Shown: in pieces, positions 1 to 6,828 of the stretch
Layout of the letters: the number at the start of each line of letters is the position of its first letter
How positions within the stretch are numbered: the stretch's first letter is position 1
Source: Actinomycetota bacterium
Lineage (GTDB): Bacteria > Actinomycetota > Humimicrobiia > Humimicrobiales > Humimicrobiaceae
Direction of reading: 5' to 3'
Length of the DNA: 9,024 nucleotides
Assembly: GCA_018897225.1 (NCBI GenBank)
Contig: JAHILC010000041.1
Coordinates: 1-9,024, forward strand
The notes under the pieces: model-generated
Told to the model about the DNA's origin: nothing
Database searches by the model: none
What the model saw: the letters and a program-made list of their open reading frames with translations, nothing else
Program-made: the position numbers and the translations under genes

Positions 1-643
1 TCATAAGCGGAAGGGCTATGCCAATTGCTTCAGATAAACAATTCATTGAATTTGCAGTAAACATGCCGGCACAGCTTCCGCATGTCGGGCATGATTCATT
101 TTCAATTTCTTCAAGATCGCTTGAGCTGTACTTTCCTGATTTATATATTCCAACAGCTTCAAAACAATTGCTTAAATCTATATCTCTTCCCTTAAATTTA
201 CCTGCAAGCATCGGCCCTCCGCTTATGAGGATGGATGGGATATTTAACCTTAATGCAGCCATAATCATGCCAGGTATGATTTTATCGCAGTTTGGAACAA
301 GTACTAATCCATCAAAAGAATGGGCCATACAAACAGCTTCTATGCTGTCAGCAATTAATTCTCTGCTTGCAAGAGAGTATTTCATTCCAATGTGATTCAT
401 GGCTACGCCATCACAAATACCAATTGTGGAAAACTCCTGTGCAGTTCCTCCTGACATTGTTATCCCAGTTTTTACTGCTTCAACAATGCTGTCTAGATTC
501 ATGTGCCCGGGTATCAAAGTATTTGCTGAATTAACAACACCAATAATTGGCCTTGCAATTTCCTCATCAGTAAATCCAAGAGATTTTAATAATGAGCGAT
601 GAGGCAGTCTGCTTACTCCTTTTTTGATATTATCACTTCTCAA
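1..643 (-). CDS. ilvD: Dihydroxy-acid dehydratase IlvD, N-terminal 214 residues (cut by the window edge)
   Basis: Converts 2,3-dihydroxy-isovalerate and 2,3-dihydroxy-3-methylvalerate to the 2-keto acids in valine, isoleucine and leucine synthesis, in the cytoplasm, using an Fe-S cluster. The frame is open to the left edge; the family is usually about 550 aa. Visible family motifs are the N-terminus [20 protein letters not shown] (77-87), SRELIADS (93-100), VPNCDK (116-121) and [10 protein letters not shown] (185-194). The cysteines in NCDK and CGSC are the expected cluster ligands. At the [14 protein letters not shown] stretch (38-50) there is no cysteine, which matches E. coli IlvD ([4Fe-4S] type) rather than the plant/mycobacterial [2Fe-2S] type; this subtype call is inferred. 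I chose the TTG start at 643 because it gives the canonical MRSD N-terminus and has GGAGG (648-652) four bases upstream. An ATG at 658 in the same frame would add five residues but would consume that ribosome binding site. Confidence 0.95.
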   Translation of the reverse strand, partial: MRSDNIKKGVSRLPHRSLLKSLGFTDEEIARPIIGVVNSANTLIPGHMNLDSIVEAVKTGITMSGGTAQEFSTIGICDGVAMNHIGMKYSLASRELIADSIEAVCMAHSFDGLVLVPNCDKIIPGMIMAALRLNIPSILISGGPMLAGKFKGRDIDLSNCFEAVGIYKSGKYSSSDLEEIENESCPTCGSCAGMFTANSMNCLSEAIGIALPLM

Positions 644-725
644 TTTTCCTCCAAACATTGCTAAATTTGTATTCTAATAAAACCTTTTACTTATTAAAAC
701 AAACCTATTTTTATTTTTTTAATCT

Positions 726-754
726 ATTAGATTTATTTTATATTAATTTTTCAA
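726..754 (-). promoter_or_regulatory. Candidate proximal promoter of ilvD
   Basis: On the minus strand TTGAAA (749-754) is separated by 17 bp from TCTAAT (726-731), a sigma70-like pair with one mismatch in each hexamer. Transcription would start near 719 and leave a leader of about 75 nt before the TTG start of ilvD. The region is very AT-rich, so chance matches are likely. If this promoter is used, the upstream leader ORF would not be on every ilvD transcript. Confidence 0.4.
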
Positions 755-827
755 TAAAACTATAACACAAAACGCATAAGCTAGTTAATTAAAATAGAAT
801 GATTATTTATAAACTTAAAAATGAGAA

Positions 828-886
828 AAGAAACCATCCTACCTAATTAAAGTGAAAGACAGACTGGTAGGACTAGTAGAATAATT
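828..886 (-). promoter_or_regulatory. Hairpin spanning the end of the leader ORF, possible attenuator
   Basis: On the minus strand TCCTACC pairs perfectly with GGTAGGA across a 22-nt loop, and a G-U pair can extend the stem to 8. The left arm overlaps the Leu/Val/Leu/Pro codons of the small ORF and the loop contains its stop codon. A pyrimidine-rich run (TTTCTTTTCTC, then TTTTT) follows the right arm, so it could act as a weak intrinsic terminator ahead of ilvD. The stem is short for a terminator and the tail is interrupted by C residues. The geometry is seen directly; the regulatory role is inferred. Confidence 0.35.
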
Positions 887-975
887 AAAATAATTATGAC
901 AGGTGAAACCATACCGATAACTTTGAAATTATCAGAAAAAAGAAAATTAAAGATACTGCTATAAGCTGTTTCCAT
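847..975 (-). CDS. Small 42-codon ORF: candidate Ile/Leu/Val-rich leader peptide or small membrane protein upstream of ilvD
   Basis: This short ORF reads METAYSSIFN at its start and ends in a hydrophobic stretch. Residues 26-36 (VIIILIILLVL) are eleven consecutive branched-chain residues, and 14 of the last 17 are Ile, Leu or Val. It lies in the same orientation as ilvD, between a candidate extended -10 promoter and the gene, and its stop sits inside a hairpin. That arrangement resembles the leader peptides of branched-chain amino-acid operons. The second Met (position 22, ATG at 912) would give a 21-residue peptide of typical leader size. Against this, neither ATG has a good Shine-Dalgarno sequence and a stop codon directly precedes the first ATG. 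The same residues would also make an ordinary single membrane helix, and such runs can arise by chance in AT-rich DNA. No homologue is recognised. Confidence 0.35.
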   Translation of the reverse strand: METAYSSIFNFLFSDNFKVIGMVSPVIIILIILLVLPVCLSL

Positions 976-1028
976 TTAAGTATTTTTCAATCTGCCATAA
1001 AATCTAAGGTTACCTATGTTGGAAAAGT

Positions 1029-1057
1029 ATATTAGCATAAATATACATCTAATACAA
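1029..1057 (-). promoter_or_regulatory. Candidate distal promoter with extended -10, reading toward ilvD
   Basis: On the minus strand TTGTAT (1052-1057) lies 17 bp from TAATAT (1029-1034), and the -10 is preceded by TGC, an extended -10 feature. Transcription would begin near 1022, about 47 nt before the 42-codon ORF and about 380 nt before ilvD. The -35 is weak (three of six). Confidence 0.35.
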
Positions 1058-1100
1058 TAGATTTTTAAAAAAAATTTTATTAAAGAATTAAATAAAATTA

Positions 1101-1140
1101 AAGGGTCCAGAATAATTTATTACCCTGAACCCTTTTTTCT
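1101..1140. terminator. Bidirectional intrinsic terminator after the protease gene
   Basis: AAGGGTCCAG (1101-1110) pairs with CTGAACCCTT (1125-1134) with a single mismatch, and AT pairs may extend it. A run of six T follows on the plus strand, and a T-rich stretch follows on the minus strand. It lies 52 bp beyond the stop codon of the minus-strand protease gene, whose transcript it should end. It also separates that gene from the ilvD leader. Confidence 0.7.
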
Positions 1141-1192
1141 TCTTTCTAATTTACTGTTATCTCAAAATTTTTAAACATTAAAATAGTCTCAT

Positions 1193-2677
1193 TTAGCCTA
1201 ACTTATTTCCACAACCAGGACAAAATGCAGTACCCTCTTCAACTGGTTTTCCGCAAGAAGGACAGAATTTAGCTTTAGCCTTTGAGGGCTCTTCAGTTAT
1301 CTGCTGTGGGGGGGGTGGTGTATATGTTGCCGTTGTTGGAACAACAATCTGCGGTCTGCTTTTCCTTCTCACAAGAAGTACAACTAAGACTATTATCACC
1401 GCGATTACTACTATTGGAATCACTATTATCAGAACAAGCACTGTCGCGGTTATTGCCGCTTCTGCTTTCTCAGGCAAGGTTGTTGGTGTTGTAGATTGGC
1501 TTGTTGTATCAGCAGCAACTGTGGTTGCTGTAGTATCAGCAGCAACTGTCTCTGAAGTTAGCGGAACATCACTGCCCATCTTAGCTTGAGCTTTAGCCGT
1601 GTATTCTCCAGCAAGAAGGTGACCGGCACTCAAATTCTGGACAGCTTTAAAATGAATAATCGCCTCACTGAAATGATTTTGTTTAAACATCGCAAGGCCC
1701 GTTCGCCACTCATTATCTACCTGGCCTAACTTGTTTTCAACACCCAGCAGCAGTTTTACATCGTTAGCTGGCCTCAGGTAATTGTTAGTTTCATCGGTAC
1801 CCATAGTTAGTATTCCAACAACAGTGCCCTCTTTTCCTAAAACAGGTCCCCCGCTGTTTCCAGGTCTTGCATCTCCCTGAATCTGTAGTACTTCAGTACC
1901 TTGATACATTACTTTTCCACTGATTGAACCCTGGGTAATTGTTGGATTTAACGGATTATCCTGCCCAATATCAGAAGTCCATGGATAGCCAATTACTGTT
2001 ACTTGATCTCCTACACCGACCATCGATGAATCGCCAATTAATACAGACGATAAAGCCCTTCCAGTAACAGGAGCTACCCTTATTACTGCTATATCTCTTT
2101 GAGTACGATCGCTCAAGCTTACAACTTCTGCCCGGGTATATGTATTTCCTGGATTGTCTGGAACATTTGCAGTTGCAGTATTGAACTGAACCCATACTTC
2201 TCTGTCAGGTTCAGTTTTATTCAGGCCTTCTACCTTGTAATTATCATAAATCCAATTCCACTCAGCATCCGTCAGGTTATAATAATCGTCAGGATAAACA
2301 TCGTATATGTATGCATCAAGAATATCCCATTTAAATTGTACATAATTGGCCACAAGTTCATCAACCATATGGCCTGCAGTAACTATTGTGCCAGTTTCAG
2401 GATTTACACAGAAACCTGTTCCTCCGTAAGCTCTCCAATAATAACTATCGCTCCAGGCAGCAGTATTTGGGTTGTAGACATACGCTTTATAAACGCTGGT
2501 TATATAACAAACCGCTGGTTGAACAAGCAGCCATGAATCACCTGGTGAAAATTGGTAGTCTGTACCCGTATTTTTTTGATCTGCTGAGCTTTCCTGCGCA
2601 AAAATCAACGAAGCAAAGCTGAGAAAGAATACCATTATAAAGACTGCCATCAAAGTCTTTAATAAATTCTTCTTCAT
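1193..2677 (-). CDS. Exported, membrane-anchored trypsin-like serine protease with C-terminal zinc ribbon
   Basis: A 494-aa protein that probably cleaves proteins outside the membrane. Residues 1-27 form a signal peptide (Lys-rich start, hydrophobic core, then ASLIFAQ). A chymotrypsin-fold domain follows, with the triad readable as H103 (TAGHM), D195 (RDIAVIRV) and S275 (GNSGGPV). Between H103 and D195 is a long insert rich in Tyr, Trp and Asp (about 110-180). Residues 325-366 look like a short TPR-type helical hairpin, and 372-402 are a Ser/Thr-rich linker. Residues 410-437 are a strong membrane helix followed by RRKSR. The C-terminus has two CxxC pairs (C472/C475, C487/C490), a zinc ribbon. 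The charges predict protease outside and ribbon inside. No PDZ domain is seen, unlike HtrA. The ATG at 2677 is supported by AAGGAG five bases upstream. The gene has its own promoter in the gap after bshA. The substrate is unknown. Confidence 0.88.
   Translation of the reverse strand: MKKNLLKTLMAVFIMVFFLSFASLIFAQESSADQKNTGTDYQFSPGDSWLLVQPAVCYITSVYKAYVYNPNTAAWSDSYYWRAYGGTGFCVNPETGTIVTAGHMVDELVANYVQFKWDILDAYIYDVYPDDYYNLTDAEWNWIYDNYKVEGLNKTEPDREVWVQFNTATANVPDNPGNTYTRAEVVSLSDRTQRDIAVIRVAPVTGRALSSVLIGDSSMVGVGDQVTVIGYPWTSDIGQDNPLNPTITQGSISGKVMYQGTEVLQIQGDARPGNSGGPVLGKEGTVVGILTMGTDETNNYLRPANDVKLLLGVENKLGQVDNEWRTGLAMFKQNHFSEAIIHFKAVQNLSAGHLLAGEYTAKAQAKMGSDVPLTSETVAADTTATTVAADTTSQSTTPTTLPEKAEAAITATVLVLIIVIPIVVIAVIIVLVVLLVRRKSRPQIVVPTTATYTPPPPQQITEEPSKAKAKFCPSCGKPVEEGTAFCPGCGNKLG
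1506..1549 (-). repeat. 27-bp tandem duplication in the protease linker
   Basis: A 17-bp identical core occurs at 1506-1522 and 1533-1549, spaced 27 bp apart (nine codons). It encodes two successive copies of TVAADTT in the Ser/Thr-rich linker, seven identical residues in a nine-residue period. It looks like a recent in-frame duplication in a low-constraint stalk and probably only affects linker length. Confidence 0.8.
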
Positions 2678-2736
2678 TTAATCTCCTTCCATTTTAATAT
2701 TTAAAATTTAGTCTTTTTTAAGTAAATATAATATAA

Positions 2737-2764
2737 ATTATATTTTATATATCGTCATAGTCAA
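2737..2764 (-). promoter_or_regulatory. Sigma70-type promoter of the protease gene
   Basis: On the minus strand TTGACT (2759-2764), a 16-bp spacer and a perfect TATAAT (2737-2742) lie in the 101-bp gap between bshA and the protease gene. Transcription would start near 2730, about 50 nt upstream of the ATG. An AT-only inverted repeat (2724-2745) overlaps the -10 and could be an operator, though base composition alone may explain it. No terminator is visible between bshA and this promoter, so read-through from the bsh operon is possible. Confidence 0.65.
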
Positions 2765-2778
2765 TATAAAAGTTTAAT

Positions 2779-3906
2779 TTAATTATTCAAGACTTCATTG
2801 TAATAATTCATATATTGTGGAACTATAATTGAGCTGTCAAAAAGCTTGGCTCTTTTTCTTGCTTCCTGTCCCATTTTTTTAGCCAGTTCTTCACTGCTAA
2901 GTATTTTTAGTGCCCTATTTGCAAGTGATTTTATATCATCTGGATCACAAAGATAACCGCACTGGCCATCAATCACAACTTCAGGAAGTCCCCCAGCATT
3001 TATTCCAATTACAGGCACTGAACAGCTTAAAGCCTCCAGCGCTGAAAGTCCAAAGCTTTCACTTTTTGAGGGCAGCATGTAAAGATCGCTGGCGCTTAGA
3101 ACAGGAATTATATTATCATATCTTCCAAGGAAAACCACCTTGTCCTCCAGTTTCAACTTTTCAACCATAATCTTGCACCTTGCAGCTTCAGGACCTTCCC
3201 CAACCAGCAGCAGTTTACTTTGGACTTCCCTGCTGATCTTGCAAAAAGCTTTAATGATATTCTGTATTCTTTTAACAGGCCTGAAATTGGAAATATGTGA
3301 TATTACTTTGTCGCCTTTTTTTATATGCTTTAAAAAATCCACATTTTCTCTATCCAGGCATTCCTTCCTGTATCTCTCGGTATTTACAAAATTATAAATT
3401 ACTCTCATGTCTTTTTTTATTTTAAAAATTTCCTCAGTTGATTTTTTTAGATAATTAGAAACACAAGTGATGCCATTGCTGTTTTCAATGCTGAACTTTG
3501 TTATTTTATAGAAAGAACTGTGACTTCCGACCAGGGTTATGTCTGTCCCATGAAGTGTTGTCACAAACTTAATCTTATCTTCTCCTACCATTTTTTGTGC
3601 AAGATACGCTGATGCAGCATGAGGCATAGCATAATGCACGTGAAGTATATCGAGCTTTTCTGCTTCAATTACTTCAGCCATTTTAACGCTTAACGATAGG
3701 CTGTAAGGCGGATATTTAAAAAGCGGATATTCAAGCATTTCGACTTCATGAAAATAAATATTTTTAAAAAAACTATTTATCCTAAAAGGAAGCCCGTAGC
3801 TTATAAAATGGACGATATGTCCCATTTTCGCCAGCTCTATTCCAAGCTCAGCCGCTACAGCTCCGCTTCCACCATAAGTTGGGTAACATGTTATTCCAAT
3901 TCTCAT
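2779..3906 (-). CDS. bshA: BshA, N-acetyl-alpha-D-glucosaminyl L-malate synthase
   Basis: A GT4-family, GT-B-fold glycosyltransferase that joins GlcNAc from UDP-GlcNAc to L-malate, the first step of bacillithiol synthesis, in the cytoplasm. The 375-aa length matches the family. Visible landmarks are the glycine-rich N-terminal loop [15 protein letters not shown] (8-22), [13 protein letters not shown] (88-100), [12 protein letters not shown] (116-127), the nucleotide-sugar region NFRPVKR (207-213), and the E-x7-E motif in [11 protein letters not shown] (E283 and E291). The YGGSG, HYAMPHA and LHGTDIT signatures separate BshA from general GT4 enzymes. It is the last gene of the bsh operon, starting 12 bp after bshB1. 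The ATG at 3906 gives the canonical [15 protein letters not shown] start; its ribosome binding site is weak (AGAAG close to the ATG), so coupled translation from bshB1 is likely. Confidence 0.95.
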   Translation of the reverse strand: MRIGITCYPTYGGSGAVAAELGIELAKMGHIVHFISYGLPFRINSFFKNIYFHEVEMLEYPLFKYPPYSLSLSVKMAEVIEAEKLDILHVHYAMPHAASAYLAQKMVGEDKIKFVTTLHGTDITLVGSHSSFYKITKFSIENSNGITCVSNYLKKSTEEIFKIKKDMRVIYNFVNTERYRKECLDRENVDFLKHIKKGDKVISHISNFRPVKRIQNIIKAFCKISREVQSKLLLVGEGPEAARCKIMVEKLKLEDKVVFLGRYDNIIPVLSASDLYMLPSKSESFGLSALEALSCSVPVIGINAGGLPEVVIDGQCGYLCDPDDIKSLANRALKILSSEELAKKMGQEARKRAKLFDSSIIVPQYMNYYNEVLNN

Positions 3907-3918
3907 CTTCTAAAAATC

Positions 3919-4632
3919 TTAAAAAATAATATAATCAAAAAATTTTATAGGATCATCAACTTTTATATCAGAATCTATAAAAAATGGTTCTCCATATTCA
4001 ACATTAATTTTCAGCCCATAATATTTATTCCTGCTCGTTATAAAGTCATAAAAATATCTTGAATTTATATAGGTTGACTGGCCGCCGCCTTCTCTGTCGA
4101 ACTGAGACTCGTAAGCAGCAAAAGCTTCCATCTTTTGTATGTAATAATCTGAAATATCTACTATGAAACTGGGTTTGAACTGGTAATTCAACATATATGA
4201 AATCACAATTTTTGGCTTGTGAAACTGGCCATCTGTCTTAAAATTTTTTAGTCCTGATATAAAGATTGCATCTTTTAAAAGCTTGCTTGAATTTTCATGG
4301 TCGGGATGCCTGTCCTTTTCATAAGGTATTACAGCCAGCGAAGGTTTGTATTTTCTGACTATTTCTATTATTTTCAGCCTGTTTTCAAGATTATTGGCAA
4401 CTGCGCCATCACTAATCTTCAAATTCTCCCTGACATCAAGTTTTAAAATTTTTGAAGCATTCAAAGTCTCTTTTTTTCTGGTATCAGGATCTCCATTGGA
4501 AGACAACTCTGCTTCTGTTACATCTATTATTCCTGTCGTGTAGCCTATATTCTTTAACTTTAATAAGAGACCACCGCACCCCATATCAGCATCATCGGGA
4601 TGTGGGCTGAATGCTAAAACATCTACAAACAT
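3919..4632 (-). CDS. bshB1: BshB1, GlcNAc-malate deacetylase
   Basis: A zinc-dependent PIG-L/LmbE-family deacetylase that removes the acetyl group from GlcNAc-malate to give GlcN-malate, the second step of bacillithiol synthesis. The 237-aa length matches BshB1. The zinc and catalytic motif AFSPHPDD lies at 7-14 (H11, D13, D14). The third zinc ligand is H112 in RHPDH (108-112). The YESQF motif and the REGGGQ loop near residues 174-184 are typical of BshB1 rather than of MshB. The start codon at 4632 directly abuts the bshC stop (TAA then ATG, zero spacing), indicating translational coupling, with an AAAGGATGGA stretch upstream serving as ribosome binding site inside bshC. Its position between bshC and bshA supports the assignment. 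Confidence 0.94.
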   Translation of the reverse strand: MFVDVLAFSPHPDDADMGCGGLLLKLKNIGYTTGIIDVTEAELSSNGDPDTRKKETLNASKILKLDVRENLKISDGAVANNLENRLKIIEIVRKYKPSLAVIPYEKDRHPDHENSSKLLKDAIFISGLKNFKTDGQFHKPKIVISYMLNYQFKPSFIVDISDYYIQKMEAFAAYESQFDREGGGQSTYINSRYFYDFITSRNKYYGLKINVEYGEPFFIDSDIKVDDPIKFFDYIIF

Positions 4633-6306
4633 TTAACTTCCATCCTTTGCTTTTTCTATTTTTATAAACTTATGTGAAAAGCTCATAGGGATTATTTGGC
4701 TATAAATACTATCTAAAAAACCGAAATCATACTTGTTAATATAATTAAAAATATTTACCACTCTTTCCTGCAACATAGAATCTGGAAATAAATTCAGATA
4801 TATCCTATCCACAGCATCTGAAATGAATGAATCGCTTTTTTTAATATCTGAATATATTTTTTTGTACAGTATTTCAAGCTCTTTTCTAATATTTTTTTCA
4901 ACCCTGTCAAATGAGCTATCGGTATCGATATTTTTAATTGTTATTGTTTTTTTAAGATTTTCAAGCTTAAACATTATATCATTTTGGAAATTTATCAACA
5001 GTTCATCTATTTCTTTGCCTTTATCTGCCAGTAATATTTTCTTTTTTAAAGTCTCTTTTGGCAGTTCAAAATCTTCTTCCTGCATTCCAATTTTTTCTAG
5101 TACCGAAGATATTTTATTTTCAATAATTGTAGCAGAAAATCTTGGATAAATGACTGGCATCCTAATCTCAGCCATATTGTATATTTCTTTTAACTGGGCA
5201 AAATAACTAACCTCCCCGGGCCCACAAACCGTGCAGACAACAGGCAGGACCCAGTCCTGGAATAAAGGCCGCAGCACGACATTTAAATTTAAGCTGAGAA
5301 TTTCATTGTCAATTATATCAATTAACTTATTCTCATCAGCTTCCATTATTTTTACCCTGTTACCGGATGCACTTTGAAAAAAATTAAGGCTATCAATATT
5401 TAAGGATTCGTTTAATTGAGCATGATATCCTCTGCGAACAAGCAAACCGCCATTTTCTTTAATAATCTTATTGATTTTAACATGATTTGTGACATCAAAT
5501 TCCAATATTTTTGCAGATAATTTTTTAAACTCAGGAACACCTGGATCTATAACAACCAGGCCATAACTAAAAAAGATTCTGGAAATTATTGCAGAAAAAA
5601 ATGATGAAATACTGAGTCTATCTTTTTGATTAAAATTAGAAAGGGTCACATCAAGACAATCCTGAAGCAAATTAAAAATTTTAGGTTTAAATTCTGTTTC
5701 AGGTAAAAGGCTGACAAATTCATCTATTATATTTTTAACAGTAAGCTGTGGAAAATAAATATCAGAAAACCGGATTTGCTTACTATTAGAATCTGATTTA
5801 TTTGACCTATACTCAGTTAAGTTCAGGTCGATCTTTTTCAATTCCTGTCCTAAAAAGTATAAATTATTTATATTATCGAAATTACTATCGTCAGACGCAT
5901 TCCAAAAACAAGGTACTACTCTGATATTTAATTTTTCCTGGAGGAAAGAGCTTAATTTAAGAATTGTTAAAATTTTATATATGATATAGGCAGGACCGCC
6001 AAGAAAACCTGGCTGCTGGCCGCCTATTACTACAACTGAGTCTTTATCCTTTAAACATTCAATATTTTCTAATGTCTTGCTGCTGCAATTTAATCTTGCA
6101 TTATATTTTTTTAATATTGCTGCTATTTCATTTCTAAATTTATTATCGTAGCAGTTTTTTGTGCGGCTTGCATTTTCTTTATAACTTTCCAATTTTCTGT
6201 AGTCATATTGAAAGCGATCCTGCAAATTATCAAAATTAAAAACATAATCCTTGAATAAAGAATTATAATAAAATTTTTCTGAAGTTATTTCTTTTATTCT
6301 AATCAT
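4633..6306 (-). CDS. bshC: BshC, putative cysteine-adding enzyme of bacillithiol synthesis
   Basis: The BshC family is thought to add L-cysteine to GlcN-malate, the last step of bacillithiol synthesis. This protein has 557 aa, close to the roughly 540 of the Bacillus enzyme. The Rossmann-like core shows VVIGGQQPGFLGGPAYIIYK (92-111) and PCFWNASDDSNFDNI (132-146). A second conserved block, LRPLFQDW (345-352), runs into CGPGEVSYFAQL (361-372) and MPVIYPRFSATIIE (383-396). Residues about 405-500 are the long Lys/Glu-rich coiled-coil arm, and the C-terminal helices follow. At 138-142 the usual EDHD-type motif reads DDSN, so the expected histidine is a serine. Gene order makes the identity secure even though the sequence is diverged. 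The ATG at 6306 has only a poor Shine-Dalgarno (CGGGT). This is the first gene of the operon. Confidence 0.92.
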   Translation of the reverse strand: MIRIKEITSEKFYYNSLFKDYVFNFDNLQDRFQYDYRKLESYKENASRTKNCYDNKFRNEIAAILKKYNARLNCSSKTLENIECLKDKDSVVVIGGQQPGFLGGPAYIIYKILTILKLSSFLQEKLNIRVVPCFWNASDDSNFDNINNLYFLGQELKKIDLNLTEYRSNKSDSNSKQIRFSDIYFPQLTVKNIIDEFVSLLPETEFKPKIFNLLQDCLDVTLSNFNQKDRLSISSFFSAIISRIFFSYGLVVIDPGVPEFKKLSAKILEFDVTNHVKINKIIKENGGLLVRRGYHAQLNESLNIDSLNFFQSASGNRVKIMEADENKLIDIIDNEILSLNLNVVLRPLFQDWVLPVVCTVCGPGEVSYFAQLKEIYNMAEIRMPVIYPRFSATIIENKISSVLEKIGMQEEDFELPKETLKKKILLADKGKEIDELLINFQNDIMFKLENLKKTITIKNIDTDSSFDRVEKNIRKELEILYKKIYSDIKKSDSFISDAVDRIYLNLFPDSMLQERVVNIFNYINKYDFGFLDSIYSQIIPMSFSHKFIKIEKAKDGS

Positions 6307-6334
6307 AAATACCCGGCTGTTAATTGATTGTTAA

Positions 6335-6355
6335 ATTATATTATATTCCATTATA
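6335..6355 (-). promoter_or_regulatory. AT-rich promoter zone of the bsh operon (weakly resolved)
   Basis: Three TATAAT hexamers face bshC on the minus strand (6335-6340, 6340-6345, 6350-6355), some 29-50 bp upstream of its ATG. None has a good -35 at the right distance, so the active -10 cannot be chosen. The 250-bp gap 6307-6556 is shared with the divergent DUF5679 gene and should hold both promoters. Confidence 0.35.
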
Positions 6356-6395
6356 ATATTGCATATTGCTAAAATAATCTTTTTTTTATTTTTTC

Positions 6396-6425
6396 TTGCA
6401 ATAATTCTTTAATTTAGTTTACAAT
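6396..6425 (+). promoter_or_regulatory. Candidate promoter of the DUF5679 gene
   Basis: TTGCAA (6396-6401) and TACAAT (6420-6425) are separated by 18 bp on the plus strand. Transcription would start near 6432 and leave a leader of about 125 nt. I see no convincing riboswitch or hairpin in that leader. AT-rich alternatives closer to the gene (for example around 6510-6535) lack a matching -35. Confidence 0.35.
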
Positions 6426-6556
6426 ACCAATATTAGTAATTATTTACTTAAAAAAATTTTTCCTTTAATTAGGTTCTAGGGCAATACGAATACCATAACT
6501 ATAAAAATAATATTCTTTTTACAAAATAATATATTAAAAACACAAGGAGGGAATTA

Positions 6557-6706
6557 ATGGAAGCTTACTGTGTAAAATGCAAAGCCAAAGTTGAAGTCAA
6601 GAATCCTAAAGACGTAACAATGAAAAACGGACGACCGGCAATAAACGGGACATGCTCCAAATGCGGGACAAAAGTATTTAAAATTAAAGCAAAATCGGAT
6701 AAATAA
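6557..6706 (+). CDS. Small zinc-ribbon protein, DUF5679 type (49 aa)
   Basis: A 49-residue protein with two CxxC pairs: C5/C8 in YCVKCKAK and C33/C36 in CSKCGTK. A basic middle (VEVKNPKDVTMKNGRPAINGT, in two pieces around 12-32) lies between them. This C-x2-C, about 24 residues, C-x2-C layout with the KNGRPA core is what I recognise as DUF5679, a family without an established function. A structural zinc is expected, and binding to nucleic acid or ribosome is only a guess. Translation is strongly supported: AGGAGG (6545-6550) lies six bases before the ATG. The gene stands alone, diverging from bshC, and ends in a strong terminator. A small AACTGT/ACAGTT hairpin (6719-6735) follows the stop codon. 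Confidence 0.85.
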   Translation: MEAYCVKCKAKVEVKNPKDVTMKNGRPAINGTCSKCGTKVFKIKAKSDK

Positions 6707-6781
6707 AGAGGAAGTTTTAACTGTTTTATACAGTTTTAAATTATTCGATACGCAGGGTAAGCGTTTATTTGTATTGTTTTG

Positions 6782-6825
6782 AAAAATATAGGGCGGATTA
6801 ATTAAAAATACGCCCTATATTTTTT
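6782..6825. terminator. Strong bidirectional intrinsic terminator
   Basis: A perfect inverted repeat has a GGGCG/CGCCC core flanked by TATA and A/T runs, about 13-14 bp (6782-6795 with 6811-6824) around a 15-nt loop. It ends in a T run on either strand. It stops the DUF5679 transcript and also lies four bases beyond the end of the minus-strand HepT-like fragment. Confidence 0.85.
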
Positions 6826-6828
6826 AAG

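Noticed and set aside
18..602. Three plus-strand ORFs at the left edge
   Set aside because: They are antisense to ilvD, whose minus-strand translation matches the family along its whole visible length.
660..1100. T-box leader for ilvD
   Set aside because: No T-box consensus (TGGNACCGCG type) or specifier-loop layout was found on the minus strand; the leader-peptide reading is the only regulatory structure I can support.
2099..2622. Plus-strand ORFs of 145 and 78 codons inside the protease gene, plus a 74-codon minus-strand ORF in another frame
   Set aside because: They overlap the secured 494-aa protease, have no recognisable motif and no ribosome binding site.
4823..5149. 108-codon Ser/Phe-rich plus-strand ORF inside bshC
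   Set aside because: It is antisense to the Lys/Glu-rich coiled-coil arm of BshC, and its odd composition is the complement of those codons.
6426..6556. Possible riboswitch in the leader of the DUF5679 gene, because of an AGGTTCTAG stretch recalling preQ1-I
   Set aside because: The pairing partners and the downstream A-rich tail in the right spacing are missing, and the candidate transcription start is uncertain.
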